From the IMG/VR virus record IMGVR_UViG_3300021963_000137, positions 1 to 61,496 of that record: a DNA stretch of 61,496 nucleotides; one strand, given 5' to 3'. This DNA is from a virus. A program made the translations under genes and the position numbers. Of this stretch, positions 43,260 to 50,919 are shown in pieces (position 1 is the first letter of the stretch; each line of letters begins with the position of its first letter). The notes beneath the pieces were generated by a model. It was not told the origin of the DNA. It saw nothing but the letters and a program-made list of their open reading frames with translations, and ran no database searches.

Positions 43260-43545
43260 ACGTAAAAACGGTACCTATGGTCCATTATTTATTAATAGAC
43301 CACAAATGCTCTTTGTAGGTATAACCTATGATGCTGAAGATCATCCTACTAAAGGATATGCTCACAGACCAGGTTGGCACTGTTGTTCTTTACCTATAGC
43401 ACCACACCTATCTAAAAAAGGTCGTGTATGGTGTGAAGTTAAAATTGAAGGATACACAGAACACATAAGACCATACAGTCAAGGTGGCTTGTGGTATACA
43501 GCAGATAAATTAACTATCCTAAAGGAAATAGATGTTAAGGCATAA
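43225..43545 (+). CDS. Conserved phage protein, 106 aa
   Basis: Start at ATG 43225, overlapping the preceding gene by 35 bases. Contains KGYAHRPGWHCCSLPIAPHL and GRVWCEVKIEGY, a pattern I associate with phage-encoded small enzymes or binding proteins of unknown role. Conserved His and Cys residues suggest metal binding, unproven. Confidence 0.55.
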   Translation: MKAIFAYKLFRKRKNGTYGPLFINRPQMLFVGITYDAEDHPTKGYAHRPGWHCCSLPIAPHLSKKGRVWCEVKIEGYTEHIRPYSQGGLWYTADKLTILKEIDVKA

Positions 43546-43966
43546 AGAACATACCTATCTTGCTGGTCCTATTGAAGGATTAACCAAAGAACAAGCAATG
43601 AAATGGAGAACAGAAGCTTCTTTTGAACTAGCTAACTTTGGTGTTGATACATTAGACCCAACTCGTAGAACATCTTTCATTGACAGTAACCATCTAACAA
43701 CCAAGAATGCTGCAAGACGAGTATGGAAGGCTGACCTTCAAGATATCGCCTATAGTACAGTTGTATTAGCTAATCTATCAGACAATCTCCCAGGAAAAAA
43801 GTGGGGTACTGTATGTGAGATAGCTCATGCACATACCAAAAATAAAATCATTATTGTTGTTATGGATAAAGATCAATTCGAACATCCATTCATAACACAA
43901 TATGCTACTGAAGTGCATCATACGTTAAAAGATGCTATTGAAGCTGTAAAGGAGTATTACCTGTGA
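43532..43966 (+). CDS. Nucleoside 2-deoxyribosyltransferase-like protein, 144 aa
   Basis: SD AAAGGAAATAG. Rossmann-like fold with YLAGPIEGLTKEQAMKWR at the N-terminus, TLDPTRR, VVLANLSDN and KKWGTVCEIAHAHTKNK with the catalytic Glu position in CEIA. Such enzymes swap bases on deoxyribonucleosides or hydrolyse dNMPs; in phages they can feed precursor pools or degrade host nucleotides. Confidence 0.72.
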   Translation: MLRHKEHTYLAGPIEGLTKEQAMKWRTEASFELANFGVDTLDPTRRTSFIDSNHLTTKNAARRVWKADLQDIAYSTVVLANLSDNLPGKKWGTVCEIAHAHTKNKIIIVVMDKDQFEHPFITQYATEVHHTLKDAIEAVKEYYL

Positions 43967-44136
43967 TTCCTTATAACTACAGAAAATTACTAGCTTTTAT
44001 GCTAAGCTTAATGTTCGTATTTGCAACAATAGAATTCTGGTTAACTGTGCTAAAAGTTATCATAATAGGAAGTAGCTTAGGGATCATATATGCAATCCTA
44101 ACCTATGAATCACCAATCAACATCAACAGGAGATAA
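43963..44136 (+). CDS. Small two-segment membrane protein, GTG start, 57 aa
   Basis: GTG with SD AAAGGAG eight bases upstream, overlapping the previous stop (GTGA). Two hydrophobic segments (about 9-29 and 31-47). Unknown function. Confidence 0.55.
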   Translation: MIPYNYRKLLAFMLSLMFVFATIEFWLTVLKVIIIGSSLGIIYAILTYESPININRR

Positions 44137-44138
44137 CA

Positions 44139-44648
44139 ATGCCAAACTGGACAGCAAACAGTGTTATCATCACTGCAAACAATAATGCACAACAAAATAA
44201 AATCAAAGAGCTACATGATAGAATGTTTAGTGGTGATGAAACCTTTTTAGATGGTTTGTTTGAATACTTCGTACCATCTTCCAAAGGTGATGACTGGTAT
44301 CAATCTAACATTGATAACTGGGGTACTAAATGGGATGCCACTGATGTAGTCCTTGAAAATAGTGATGAAACAACATTCATCCATTTAACCTTTGATACAG
44401 CATGGAGTCCTCCTGAAGCATTCTATGATAACCTAAATAAACAAGGTTATACTGTTGAAGCTACATTCTGTGAACAAGGTTGTGACTTCATCGGTTATTA
44501 TCGTAATGGTGAATTCGTATCTGAATCATTTAATGATGGTACATTTAACTATGAAGATGATGACTACTATGAAAAGCAAGATGAACGTATCTCGTCTTAC
44601 TTTGCTATTAATAACTTTACACACCAACCAACACACGCAGGAGGTTAA
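44139..44648 (+). CDS. YubB/DUF1281-like protein, 169 aa
   Basis: PNWTANSVIITAN start, DNWGTKWDATDV and FDTAWSPPEAFYDNL, the characteristic phrases of the DUF1281 (YubB ferredoxin-like) family found on plasmids and phages, function unknown. Acidic C-terminal tail (NYEDDDYYEKQ). SD AGGAG. Confidence 0.72.
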   Translation: MPNWTANSVIITANNNAQQNKIKELHDRMFSGDETFLDGLFEYFVPSSKGDDWYQSNIDNWGTKWDATDVVLENSDETTFIHLTFDTAWSPPEAFYDNLNKQGYTVEATFCEQGCDFIGYYRNGEFVSESFNDGTFNYEDDDYYEKQDERISSYFAINNFTHQPTHAGG

Positions 44649-44649
44649 T

Positions 44650-44913
44650 ATGCCATACATTCGTAGCATTGATCGAGATCGTTTAGACTATATTACTGAT
44701 GCAGTACTTAATACAGGTATCACATCAGCAGGTGAAATGAACTATCTGTTTACAATTATTGCAAATGAATATCTTAATCGTAATGGTAAAAACTACCAAT
44801 ACATTAACGATGTTGTAGGAGCTTTAGAAGGTGCTAAGCAAGAATTCTATAGACGTATTGCTGCACCTTATGAAGATATTAAAATCACAGAAAATGGAGA
44901 TGTATATTTATGA
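44650..44913 (+). CDS. Conserved phage protein, 87 aa
   Basis: SD AGGAGG. Mostly helical with YITDAVLNTGITSAGEMNYL, then GALEGAKQEFYRRIAAPYED and ENGDVY at the end; I recognise this as a widespread small phage family without known function. ATGA overlap with the next gene. Confidence 0.65.
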   Translation: MPYIRSIDRDRLDYITDAVLNTGITSAGEMNYLFTIIANEYLNRNGKNYQYINDVVGALEGAKQEFYRRIAAPYEDIKITENGDVYL

Positions 44914-45368
44914 ACATTGATGATGATCGACAACTGTGGAAATCAAAAGATCCACAAGATGATTCATTCAAGTCAGACTTCTATGATGCATGGGCTAAAA
45001 AACAAATATGGCCTTACCCTGAAAAATCATGGACTGATACTTTTGCAAAAGCGTATAATAAAGAAATTAATTATGAAGCCGCTAAAAAAGAAGAATATAC
45101 TCTAGATGAAAACTTCTTTATACAATCAAGCATAGATGCCGTTATTAATCCTAAACACTACAAGAACGTAGCAGCAGGTAAACAATACATGGAACTCATG
45201 GTTGACATGCTTGATGGTAAATCAGGTGTAGAAGCACACTTGTTCGGTCAAATTTATAAATACCTCATGCGTTGTGGTAATAAAGATGATGAAGTACAAG
45301 AGTTAGAAAAAGCTCTATGGTATTTAAATGCTCTTATTAAATACAAGAAAGAAGGTGTTGTACTATGA
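44910..45368 (+). CDS. DUF3310-type protein, 152 aa
   Basis: N-terminal 75 residues are variable and charged. C-terminal DUF3310 domain: AVINPKHYKNVAAGKQYMEL, LFGQIYKYLMRCGNKDDEVQ and LEKALWYLNALI. This family is common in phages and is thought to act in nucleotide metabolism, unproven. Confidence 0.75.
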   Translation: MNIDDDRQLWKSKDPQDDSFKSDFYDAWAKKQIWPYPEKSWTDTFAKAYNKEINYEAAKKEEYTLDENFFIQSSIDAVINPKHYKNVAAGKQYMELMVDMLDGKSGVEAHLFGQIYKYLMRCGNKDDEVQELEKALWYLNALIKYKKEGVVL

Positions 45369-45592
45369 AAATAGAATTAGAACATGAAACCTTTACAAAA
45401 GCAATAGCTCAAGAACTTAAAGAGCAATATCATTCTTTTAAACGTGATCTTGATAATGATACACATGTAGGTTTATTTTCTCTTGATAAAGAAGAAGATA
45501 AAAAACAAATGAAAGAATTTTTAAATGCCTTTGAAAAAGTGCATAGCTACTATTCAATTTATCGTATTGATGAATATCCGCATGAAAGCTAG
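45365..45592 (+). CDS. Small helical protein, 75 aa
   Basis: ATGA overlap with DUF3310 gene. Charged helices (HETFTKAIAQELKEQYHSF, KKQMKEFLNAFEKVHSYY). Unrecognised. Confidence 0.52.
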   Translation: MKIELEHETFTKAIAQELKEQYHSFKRDLDNDTHVGLFSLDKEEDKKQMKEFLNAFEKVHSYYSIYRIDEYPHES

Positions 45593-45767
45593 AAACAAAG
45601 TAGTCAGAGACAGTATTCGTAATCCTAAACGTAATGCTGGTAAACACAAAGATAAACGTGAAGACATACTAAAACAATTATCTCAACTTGAAGAAGAAAT
45701 GGTTTTAATTAAGTCACGAGTAAAACAATTTGAGGAGTTATATAATGAAAGTACAGAGCATAGATGA
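45582..45767 (+). CDS. Small basic coiled-coil protein, 61 aa
   Basis: Start at ATG 45582, overlapping the previous gene by 11 bases. Strongly basic first 25 residues then coiled coil ILKQLSQLEEEMVLIKSRVK. Could bind nucleic acid. Confidence 0.5.
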   Translation: MKARNKVVRDSIRNPKRNAGKHKDKREDILKQLSQLEEEMVLIKSRVKQFEELYNESTEHR

Positions 45768-45903
45768 ACATGAAGATGGTAGTGCTACATTAATTATGGA
45801 TATGACTAATGAAGAAGTACGTACCTTAATTGAATACGCTATGATAGAGCTACTTAAAAAGTTTATTGCAGATACAGGAAAAAATAAACAGTGGACAGAC
45901 TAA
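45745..45903 (+). CDS. Small acidic protein, 52 aa
   Basis: SD GAGGAG before the ATG. MKVQSIDEHEDGSATLIMDM then an amphipathic helix VRTLIEYAMIELLKKFI. The recognisable beta-then-helix form occurs in small phage proteins; no function known. Confidence 0.52.
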   Translation: MKVQSIDEHEDGSATLIMDMTNEEVRTLIEYAMIELLKKFIADTGKNKQWTD

Positions 45904-46061
45904 AAGAAATACGTACTTTCTTTGGTAAACTGTATGGTACATATGGTAGAAAACAAATTACAATGGTACAATCAAAAGCGTATGAATGTACTGAATGCCA
46001 ACAGATATTCTTAAACAAAAAACAAGGAATAAATCATGAGTGTATTGAAACCATATCGTAA
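45891..46061 (+). CDS. Tiny zinc-ribbon-like protein, GTG start, 56 aa
   Basis: GTG start with AGGAAAA upstream. Basic N-terminus, then YECTECQQIFLNKKQGINHEC, a CxxC...HxxC zinc-finger-like module. Overlaps both neighbours. Possible nucleic-acid binding. Confidence 0.5.
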   Translation: MDRLKEIRTFFGKLYGTYGRKQITMVQSKAYECTECQQIFLNKKQGINHECIETIS

Positions 46062-46212
46062 TAACTTATTTGCTTCTAGAGATACCATAGAAGAAGCATT
46101 AGACTATTGTACTATGATAGCTAGTGGTTGCGGTGAATATCATGGCGCAGTTCTTACAGCTATTATGGTATTAATAAACACTGTATGTAAAGTAGAAGAA
46201 GCAAGTGAGTAG
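46036..46212 (+). CDS. Small protein, 58 aa
   Basis: SD AAGGAATAAATC before ATG. DTIEEALDYCTMIASGCGEYH, then a hydrophobic AVLTAIMVLINTV helix. Unrecognised. Confidence 0.5.
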   Translation: MSVLKPYRNNLFASRDTIEEALDYCTMIASGCGEYHGAVLTAIMVLINTVCKVEEASE

Positions 46213-46348
46213 CTGGCTCATTATAACAATAGGTTTTGTATACCTTTATATATCAATAGAACAGTTATATAGAGGTAATACAGGAATGGCAATAACTTAC
46301 TTTGGATATGCCTTCGGTAACGTAGGTTTATATATGTTAGCAAAATGA
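46205..46348 (+). CDS. Tiny membrane protein, GTG start, 47 aa
   Basis: GTG with AGAAG upstream; overlaps both neighbours. Hydrophobic SSWLIITIGFVYLYISI, then a second moderately hydrophobic helix. Function unknown. Confidence 0.45.
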   Translation: MSSWLIITIGFVYLYISIEQLYRGNTGMAITYFGYAFGNVGLYMLAK

Positions 46349-46554
46349 ATATTGAAGAACAAAAAGCTTTTGTTAAAGCATATAGTAATAATGTTGCTCA
46401 TAATCCTGATGATTTTGTAGCAGACTTTGTTGCTAAATATAACTTAAATCAAGACATTGATTACTCATATGAACACACATCTATAATGGACGCATTAGGG
46501 ATGTGGCATGACGCTATCAAATGGAAACTAAATGAACTTAATAAGAACAGTTAA
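46345..46554 (+). CDS. Small protein, 69 aa
   Basis: ATGA overlap. Helical: EEQKAFVKAYSNNVAHNPDD and DALGMWHDAIKWKLNEL. Unrecognised; 23-base overlap with the GIY-YIG gene. Confidence 0.5.
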   Translation: MNIEEQKAFVKAYSNNVAHNPDDFVADFVAKYNLNQDIDYSYEHTSIMDALGMWHDAIKWKLNELNKNS

Positions 46555-47137
46555 AAAGTTTGTTACAGGCACTGATAAGTACTTTGATATCTACGAATGT
46601 ACTGTTGACGAAGTTGAGTCTTATACATCTGACTCAGGTAAATCAATGATACGTGTTAAGATAAATGAAGTAGAATACTCAGGCTTGTATAACAAATGGG
46701 TGTATGAATACCTATGTGAGAACGAAGGAACAACTTCCTTTGTAGTCATGTGGAGAGCACCTAAGGGTAAGCCTATGTTGGCATACCTAAAAGAACTATG
46801 GCAGAACCATATTGAAGGAGTAACAGATGGAGAAGTGTCCAGTGAATCTGACGCTTATAGCCCAAGCGGTGAGTCATTTTGTTATCTTTGGGTCAATAAA
46901 GATACAGACAGAAAGTATATCGGAAAGCACAAAGGAACAGCAGATGATGGATATGTCTGCAGTTCTGAGTCGATGCTTGAAGAATACAATGATTGTCCAT
47001 CACGATTCATCAGGACAATCTTAGCATATGGTACTGACCAAGAAATGCATGAGTTAGAAACAATGTTATTGTTGCAACTCAAAGCTTCTAAGTCAGAATT
47101 GTTTTATAACTTGAGTAACAATTTAAGGAAAGACTAA
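46532..47137 (+). CDS. GIY-YIG nuclease-like protein, 201 aa
   Basis: N-terminal about 100 residues are beta-rich (YECTVDEVESYTSDSGKSM) and unfamiliar. From about 112 a GIY-YIG module appears: FCYLWVNKDTDRKYIGKHKG, YVCSSESMLEEY, and an acidic ELETMLLLQL helix with the metal-binding Glu. Such genes in phages are homing endonucleases or host-DNA-degrading enzymes; the extra N-terminal domain could give specificity. A second GIY-YIG gene lies at 51643-52059. Confidence 0.72.
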   Translation: MNLIRTVKKFVTGTDKYFDIYECTVDEVESYTSDSGKSMIRVKINEVEYSGLYNKWVYEYLCENEGTTSFVVMWRAPKGKPMLAYLKELWQNHIEGVTDGEVSSESDAYSPSGESFCYLWVNKDTDRKYIGKHKGTADDGYVCSSESMLEEYNDCPSRFIRTILAYGTDQEMHELETMLLLQLKASKSELFYNLSNNLRKD

Positions 47138-47138
47138 C

Positions 47139-47396
47139 ATGTCTACGCAAGATTGGTGCAAAACATATAACTATAATCAAGTAATTGATACACGCAACTT
47201 TGAAATCTGTATTGATCTTAATGCTAAGTACGGATACTTCGAACACAAACTATTAGGAGAAGATTGTGCTGGTGGTTTGTGGTTTGATGAATGTATGTTT
47301 CTACAAGACTACGATGGTGTTTATGAGTTACCTGGTGAAGTCATCAGAGAGCTTAGTAGCCGCAGCTATATAGATGCTGAAGAATTTCAACCTTAA
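47139..47396 (+). CDS. Small protein, 85 aa
   Basis: Starts one base after the GIY-YIG stop with AAGGAAAG upstream. Beta-rich: NFEICIDLNAKYGYFEHK, GGLWFDE, an OB- or SH3-like pattern. Ends five bases before a phage-type promoter. Confidence 0.52.
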   Translation: MSTQDWCKTYNYNQVIDTRNFEICIDLNAKYGYFEHKLLGEDCAGGLWFDECMFLQDYDGVYELPGEVIRELSSRSYIDAEEFQP

Positions 47397-47402
47397 ACCG
47401 CA

Positions 47403-47420
47403 GTTGTCCCCTAATAGGAG
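47403..47420 (+). promoter_or_regulatory. Phage RNA polymerase promoter before the replication genes
   Basis: GTTGTCCCCTAATAGGAG, five bases from the next ATG by its end, in the 29-base gap between the 85-aa gene and the 50-aa gene. Transcription from it would cover MazG-like, dCMP deaminase, DNA polymerase, helicase and RNA polymerase genes. The initiating GGAG would also serve as the SD. Confidence 0.68.
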
Positions 47421-47425
47421 TGAAC

Positions 47426-47578
47426 ATGAAAAAGACAATCGTAACAGTTGTGTTTGAACTTAGAGATGAACTATCTAAAGATCAAACCTTAAATACAATA
47501 GACTGCCTTATTGACAGTGATGGTATGCTCAAAGGAGAAACTTATAACGTGGTAGATATTGATGTCATCGAAGAATAA
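47426..47578 (+). CDS. Small protein, 50 aa
   Basis: MKKTIVTVVFELRDELSKDQ then ETYNVVDIDVIEE, a beta-helix-beta pattern; typical small phage protein encoded just before MazG-like genes. First product of the 47.4-kb promoter. Confidence 0.52.
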   Translation: MKKTIVTVVFELRDELSKDQTLNTIDCLIDSDGMLKGETYNVVDIDVIEE

Positions 47579-47837
47579 TCTTATAGCACGTATCACACAA
47601 GAAGAATGTGCTGAAGTGATACAGGCTATTTCTAAAGCATTACGCTTTGGAGTAGATCATGTGTCACCTGTTACAGGTATCACTAACAAATCTCATCTTG
47701 AAGACGAGATGGGACAATTGATTGCTATGATGCAGCTACTAGCTGATGAATGGAAATTAGAACGTGATAACGTAACAGCAGCATATAAACAAAAACAAAA
47801 GAATTATGACTTATGGGATAAACAATATGCTGATTGA
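47562..47837 (+). CDS. MazG-like NTP pyrophosphohydrolase, 91 aa
   Basis: ATG at 47562, overlapping the previous gene by 17 bases. MazG signature helices: ARITQEECAEVIQAISKALRFG with the ExxE metal site (EECAE), and a second helix HLEDEMGQLIAMMQLL (EDE). Single-domain length. It hydrolyses nucleoside triphosphates or ppGpp-type signals; in phages it is proposed to tune host stress alarmones or dNTP pools. Confidence 0.78.
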   Translation: MSSKNNLIARITQEECAEVIQAISKALRFGVDHVSPVTGITNKSHLEDEMGQLIAMMQLLADEWKLERDNVTAAYKQKQKNYDLWDKQYAD

Positions 47838-48024
47838 AGATCATGGTGATATTCTTACTATTTTGTTTGTTCTTAAACCACCTAAAGACCATACTCAACT
47901 ATGGCATTTAACAGAAGTATGTAAAAAACTACAGGAGCTAGTGATACAATATGAAAACTCAGAAGGATTGGGATCAGTTTTATCTGAAGATAGCACAGCT
48001 AGTAGCGCAACAAAGCTATGCTAA
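47827..48024 (+). CDS. Small protein, 65 aa
   Basis: Start at ATG 47827 preferred (GGGAT upstream); an ATG at 47806 is possible. ILTILFVLKPPKDHTQLWHL then a helix. Overlaps the dCMP deaminase start by 74 bases. Low confidence beyond coding. Confidence 0.42.
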   Translation: MLIEDHGDILTILFVLKPPKDHTQLWHLTEVCKKLQELVIQYENSEGLGSVLSEDSTASSATKLC

Positions 48025-48418
48025 AGACCGTAAAGTAGGTGCTGTTATCGTTAAGAATGATAACATCATTTCTTTTTCTTACAATGGAACACCACGAGGA
48101 TGGGATAATGAAACTCAGACAGATGATGGACAAACTAAATCAATGGTACTACACGCTGAAGCTCAAGCTATTGCTAAGTTGGCTCGATCAACCTTATCTA
48201 GTGATAGCGCTACTCTCTACTGTACCCTTAGTCCTTGTATTGATTGTGCAAAGCTTATTAGTGAAGTGGGTATTAAACGGTTAGTTTATATTGATGAATA
48301 TAAATGTACTCAAGGTATTGATTTCTTAATAGCTAACAATGTATTAGTCAATGAAGAATATTCAACAACAAGATTAGCCAGTAAAGAATGGTTAGCTAGA
48401 ACAGGATTACTATGGTAG
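47951..48418 (+). CDS. dCMP deaminase, 155 aa
   Basis: ComEB/T4 Cd-type deaminase that makes dUMP for dTMP synthesis. Zinc motifs HAEAQAIAK and SPCIDC with catalytic Glu; N-terminal RKVGAVIVKNDNI and substrate strand FSYNGTPRGWDNE; C-terminal YIDEYKC. No thymidylate synthase was seen in the window, so the host presumably supplies it. Confidence 0.87.
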   Translation: MKTQKDWDQFYLKIAQLVAQQSYAKDRKVGAVIVKNDNIISFSYNGTPRGWDNETQTDDGQTKSMVLHAEAQAIAKLARSTLSSDSATLYCTLSPCIDCAKLISEVGIKRLVYIDEYKCTQGIDFLIANNVLVNEEYSTTRLASKEWLARTGLLW

Positions 48419-48597
48419 ATATTTATTTGTTAGTAGCACTTGTTTTATTTCTTGGTGTATATAACTGGAAATTAATAACTCAAGTTAATGACCAAGAAGA
48501 ACAATTAGAAATGGCTAATGATTTAATTTTAACTATGGCAGAAGAACTACAAAGTTTAGGTTCGCCTAATGTTAAGGTAGTTGAACGTGAAAAATAA
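48412..48597 (+). CDS. Small membrane-anchored coiled-coil protein, 61 aa
   Basis: Hydrophobic IYLLVALVLFLGVYNW followed by a Glu/Gln coiled coil (VNDQEEQLEMANDLILTMAEEL). Starts on the overlap with the deaminase. Spanin-like in form but far from the lysis genes; role unknown. Confidence 0.5.
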   Translation: MVDIYLLVALVLFLGVYNWKLITQVNDQEEQLEMANDLILTMAEELQSLGSPNVKVVEREK

Positions 48598-49063
48598 ACT
48601 ATTTCCTGGTATCACAGTAGAAGTAGTATGTTTACCTAATTGTGAGAAAGAAATAGGTAAACTATTCTTTGATTGCTTAGAAGATTATGTTGAAAGGTTT
48701 AATAAACCAGTTCAATTTCTTAATTTTAAAATACAAATCTGTGCAATAGAATACCCTATTGGCGCAGAGATGGGTATCACTATGTTCAATGAGCAAGATG
48801 ATCGTATACTTATACAAGTAAAAGATCCATTTGTTTCTGAATGCGAGTATAGTGATTGGGCTATGGAAAAATTTATTTGTGTGTTATGTCACGAGATTGT
48901 TCATGCCTGTCAACATTTAACAGGTAGTACTGGTATTAAAATTCCAAAGTATAAGAATAATACAAACAATATACATGATGAATATTTCTTTGATCCTATT
49001 GAAATAGAAGCCAGAATTTTAGAATCAGTTTATTCTACCTATTATGGACAAACTTTATTATGA
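48587..49063 (+). CDS. Zincin-like metallopeptidase, GTG start, 158 aa
   Basis: GTG start favoured (AAGG nine bases upstream). HEIVHACQH gives the HExxH zinc site (H102, E103, H106), with a downstream FDPIEIEARILES helix offering the third ligand. Stand-alone, cytoplasmic, no signal peptide. Similar small phage zincins are of unknown substrate. It abuts the DNA polymerase gene (four-base overlap). Confidence 0.7.
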   Translation: MKNKLFPGITVEVVCLPNCEKEIGKLFFDCLEDYVERFNKPVQFLNFKIQICAIEYPIGAEMGITMFNEQDDRILIQVKDPFVSECEYSDWAMEKFICVLCHEIVHACQHLTGSTGIKIPKYKNNTNNIHDEYFFDPIEIEARILESVYSTYYGQTLL

Positions 49064-50919
49064 AAAAATTAAGGCTATGTGTAGACATAGAAACAAACGA
49101 CCTGATGCCTAAAGTAGATACTATATGGTGTCTAGTAGCGGTTGATTCAGATACAGGTACTGTATACTCTTTTTCGGATTACGATAATGAATTACCATCA
49201 CTTAAAGAAGGTCTTGATTTTATTAGCACCGCTGATATTTTATTCGGTCATAACTTTATTGGTTATGATCTTGTTGTGCTTAAACATTTACTGGGATGGA
49301 GTCCACCTAATACAGTAAAATTAGTAGACACTTGGATACTATCTATGCTTAACCAATACAAACGAGATCACAAACATGGTCTTGAAGGTTGGGGTTCTAA
49401 ATTAGGTTTTCCTAAACTAGAATTTAATGAATTCAATAAGTATAGTAAAGAAATGCTTACATATTGTATTCGAGATGTAGAACTTAATGTTAAGGTATAC
49501 AAGGTACTTGTAGAAGAAGCTACTAAAATTATATCTAAACATCCTACATATAAAACAGGTATTGAAGTTGAAATGGAGTTTGCTACTATTGAATCTGAAA
49601 TCCAATACAAAGGATGGATGTTTGATATGGCGGGTGCTCAGACTCTGTTAACTAAAATCAATAATAAGCTTGAAGCTATTGAAGCAGTACTTGAGCCTAA
49701 GATAGGTTTAAGATGTCTTAAAGTAGATAAAGCTGATGAATACAAAGAACCTGCTTGGCGTAAAGATGGTTGTTATACAGTAGCAACTGTTAAACACTTT
49801 GATATACCACAAGAAGCAGGTAAAGAAGATAGACCTATTGCTGGTCCATATTGTCGTATTGCTTTTGAACAAGGTAAAGTAGGCAGTATTGAAGTAGTAA
49901 AAGATTGGTTGTATAGTCTTGGATGGGTACCTGATGAATGGAACGTTGAAAAGATTAACGGTAAATTCGTAAACAAAAGCCCTAAGATTACAGAATCTTC
50001 TCTTGAAAAGTTAGGACCAGATGCTATGCTAGTGTCTGAGTATTACACAATCAGAAGCCGTAAAGGTATTTTAGAAGGATGGATTGATGCTGTTAAACAA
50101 TCAAAAGATAACCGTCTTCATGGGCGCATGTGGACTATTGGGACTCCTACCTTTCGTTGTCGTCATGAGCTTGTTGCTAATCTCCCTAGCGTTGATTCGG
50201 TTTATGGCAAAGAGATGCGAGGACTTCTTATCTGTGAAGCTGGAACAAGTATTGTGGGAGCCGACTCATCGGGTAACCAGATGCGTGGTCTATGTCATTA
50301 CATTGGTAACGATGATTTTACTAATGAAGTAATCAACGGAGATGTACATACAAAGAATGCTGAGATTCTTAGCACAGTATATCCATGCTCTCGTAAGACA
50401 GCTAAACCTTGGCTATATGCTTATCTCTTCGGAGCAGGAGCAGGTAAGTCTGGTTTAATTCTTACAGGTAAACGTGATGCTACTATCGGTAAAGCTTCTC
50501 AAGATAAATTTGAGACTGCTATTCCAGGATTAAAAGAACTTAAAGATAAACTTAATGGTATGTTTGAAAAAACATCAGGATCATTTGGTAAAGATAAAGC
50601 TTTTATTCGTGGTGTTGATGGTAGATTAATCTTTGTTAGTTCTGGTCATCAGGTATTAAACTACTTGCTGCAAACAGCTGAAGGTGTTACTTGTAAAGCA
50701 GCTATTGTTTATCTTAAACGTAAGCTACAAGAACGTGGTATACAATTCTACTTTGCTATTCATTATCATGACGAACTAGCAGTAGTAGTTAAAGATGAAT
50801 ATGCAGAAGAAGTAAAAGAGTTAGCCATTGAAGCGTTCACTGAAGCACCTAAATGGTTTGGTATTAATTGTATGGGTGGTGACGCTCACATTGGAAAAAC
50901 ATATGCAGAAGTACACTGA
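49060..50919 (+). CDS. DNA polymerase, family A, T7-like, 619 aa
   Basis: 3'-5' exonuclease domain first: D9 and E11 in VDIETN, FGHNFIGYD, YCIRDVELN with D139. Polymerase domain: motif A GADSSGNQMR with D402, O-helix R445, K449, Y453 (RKTAKPWLYAYLFGAG), motif C HDE at 570-572. Tyr453 is at the T7 Y526 position. Slightly shorter than T7 gp5 (704 aa); no clear thioredoxin-binding insert found by eye, although a thioredoxin gene lies downstream. Confidence 0.93.
   Translation: MKKLRLCVDIETNDLMPKVDTIWCLVAVDSDTGTVYSFSDYDNELPSLKEGLDFISTADILFGHNFIGYDLVVLKHLLGWSPPNTVKLVDTWILSMLNQYKRDHKHGLEGWGSKLGFPKLEFNEFNKYSKEMLTYCIRDVELNVKVYKVLVEEATKIISKHPTYKTGIEVEMEFATIESEIQYKGWMFDMAGAQTLLTKINNKLEAIEAVLEPKIGLRCLKVDKADEYKEPAWRKDGCYTVATVKHFDIPQEAGKEDRPIAGPYCRIAFEQGKVGSIEVVKDWLYSLGWVPDEWNVEKINGKFVNKSPKITESSLEKLGPDAMLVSEYYTIRSRKGILEGWIDAVKQSKDNRLHGRMWTIGTPTFRCRHELVANLPSVDSVYGKEMRGLLICEAGTSIVGADSSGNQMRGLCHYIGNDDFTNEVINGDVHTKNAEILSTVYPCSRKTAKPWLYAYLFGAGAGKSGLILTGKRDATIGKASQDKFETAIPGLKELKDKLNGMFEKTSGSFGKDKAFIRGVDGRLIFVSSGHQVLNYLLQTAEGVTCKAAIVYLKRKLQERGIQFYFAIHYHDELAVVVKDEYAEEVKELAIEAFTEAPKWFGINCMGGDAHIGKTYAEVH

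Noticed and set aside
49368-49610. Minus-strand frames inside the DNA polymerase gene
   Set aside because: Antisense shadows without SD or recognisable domains.
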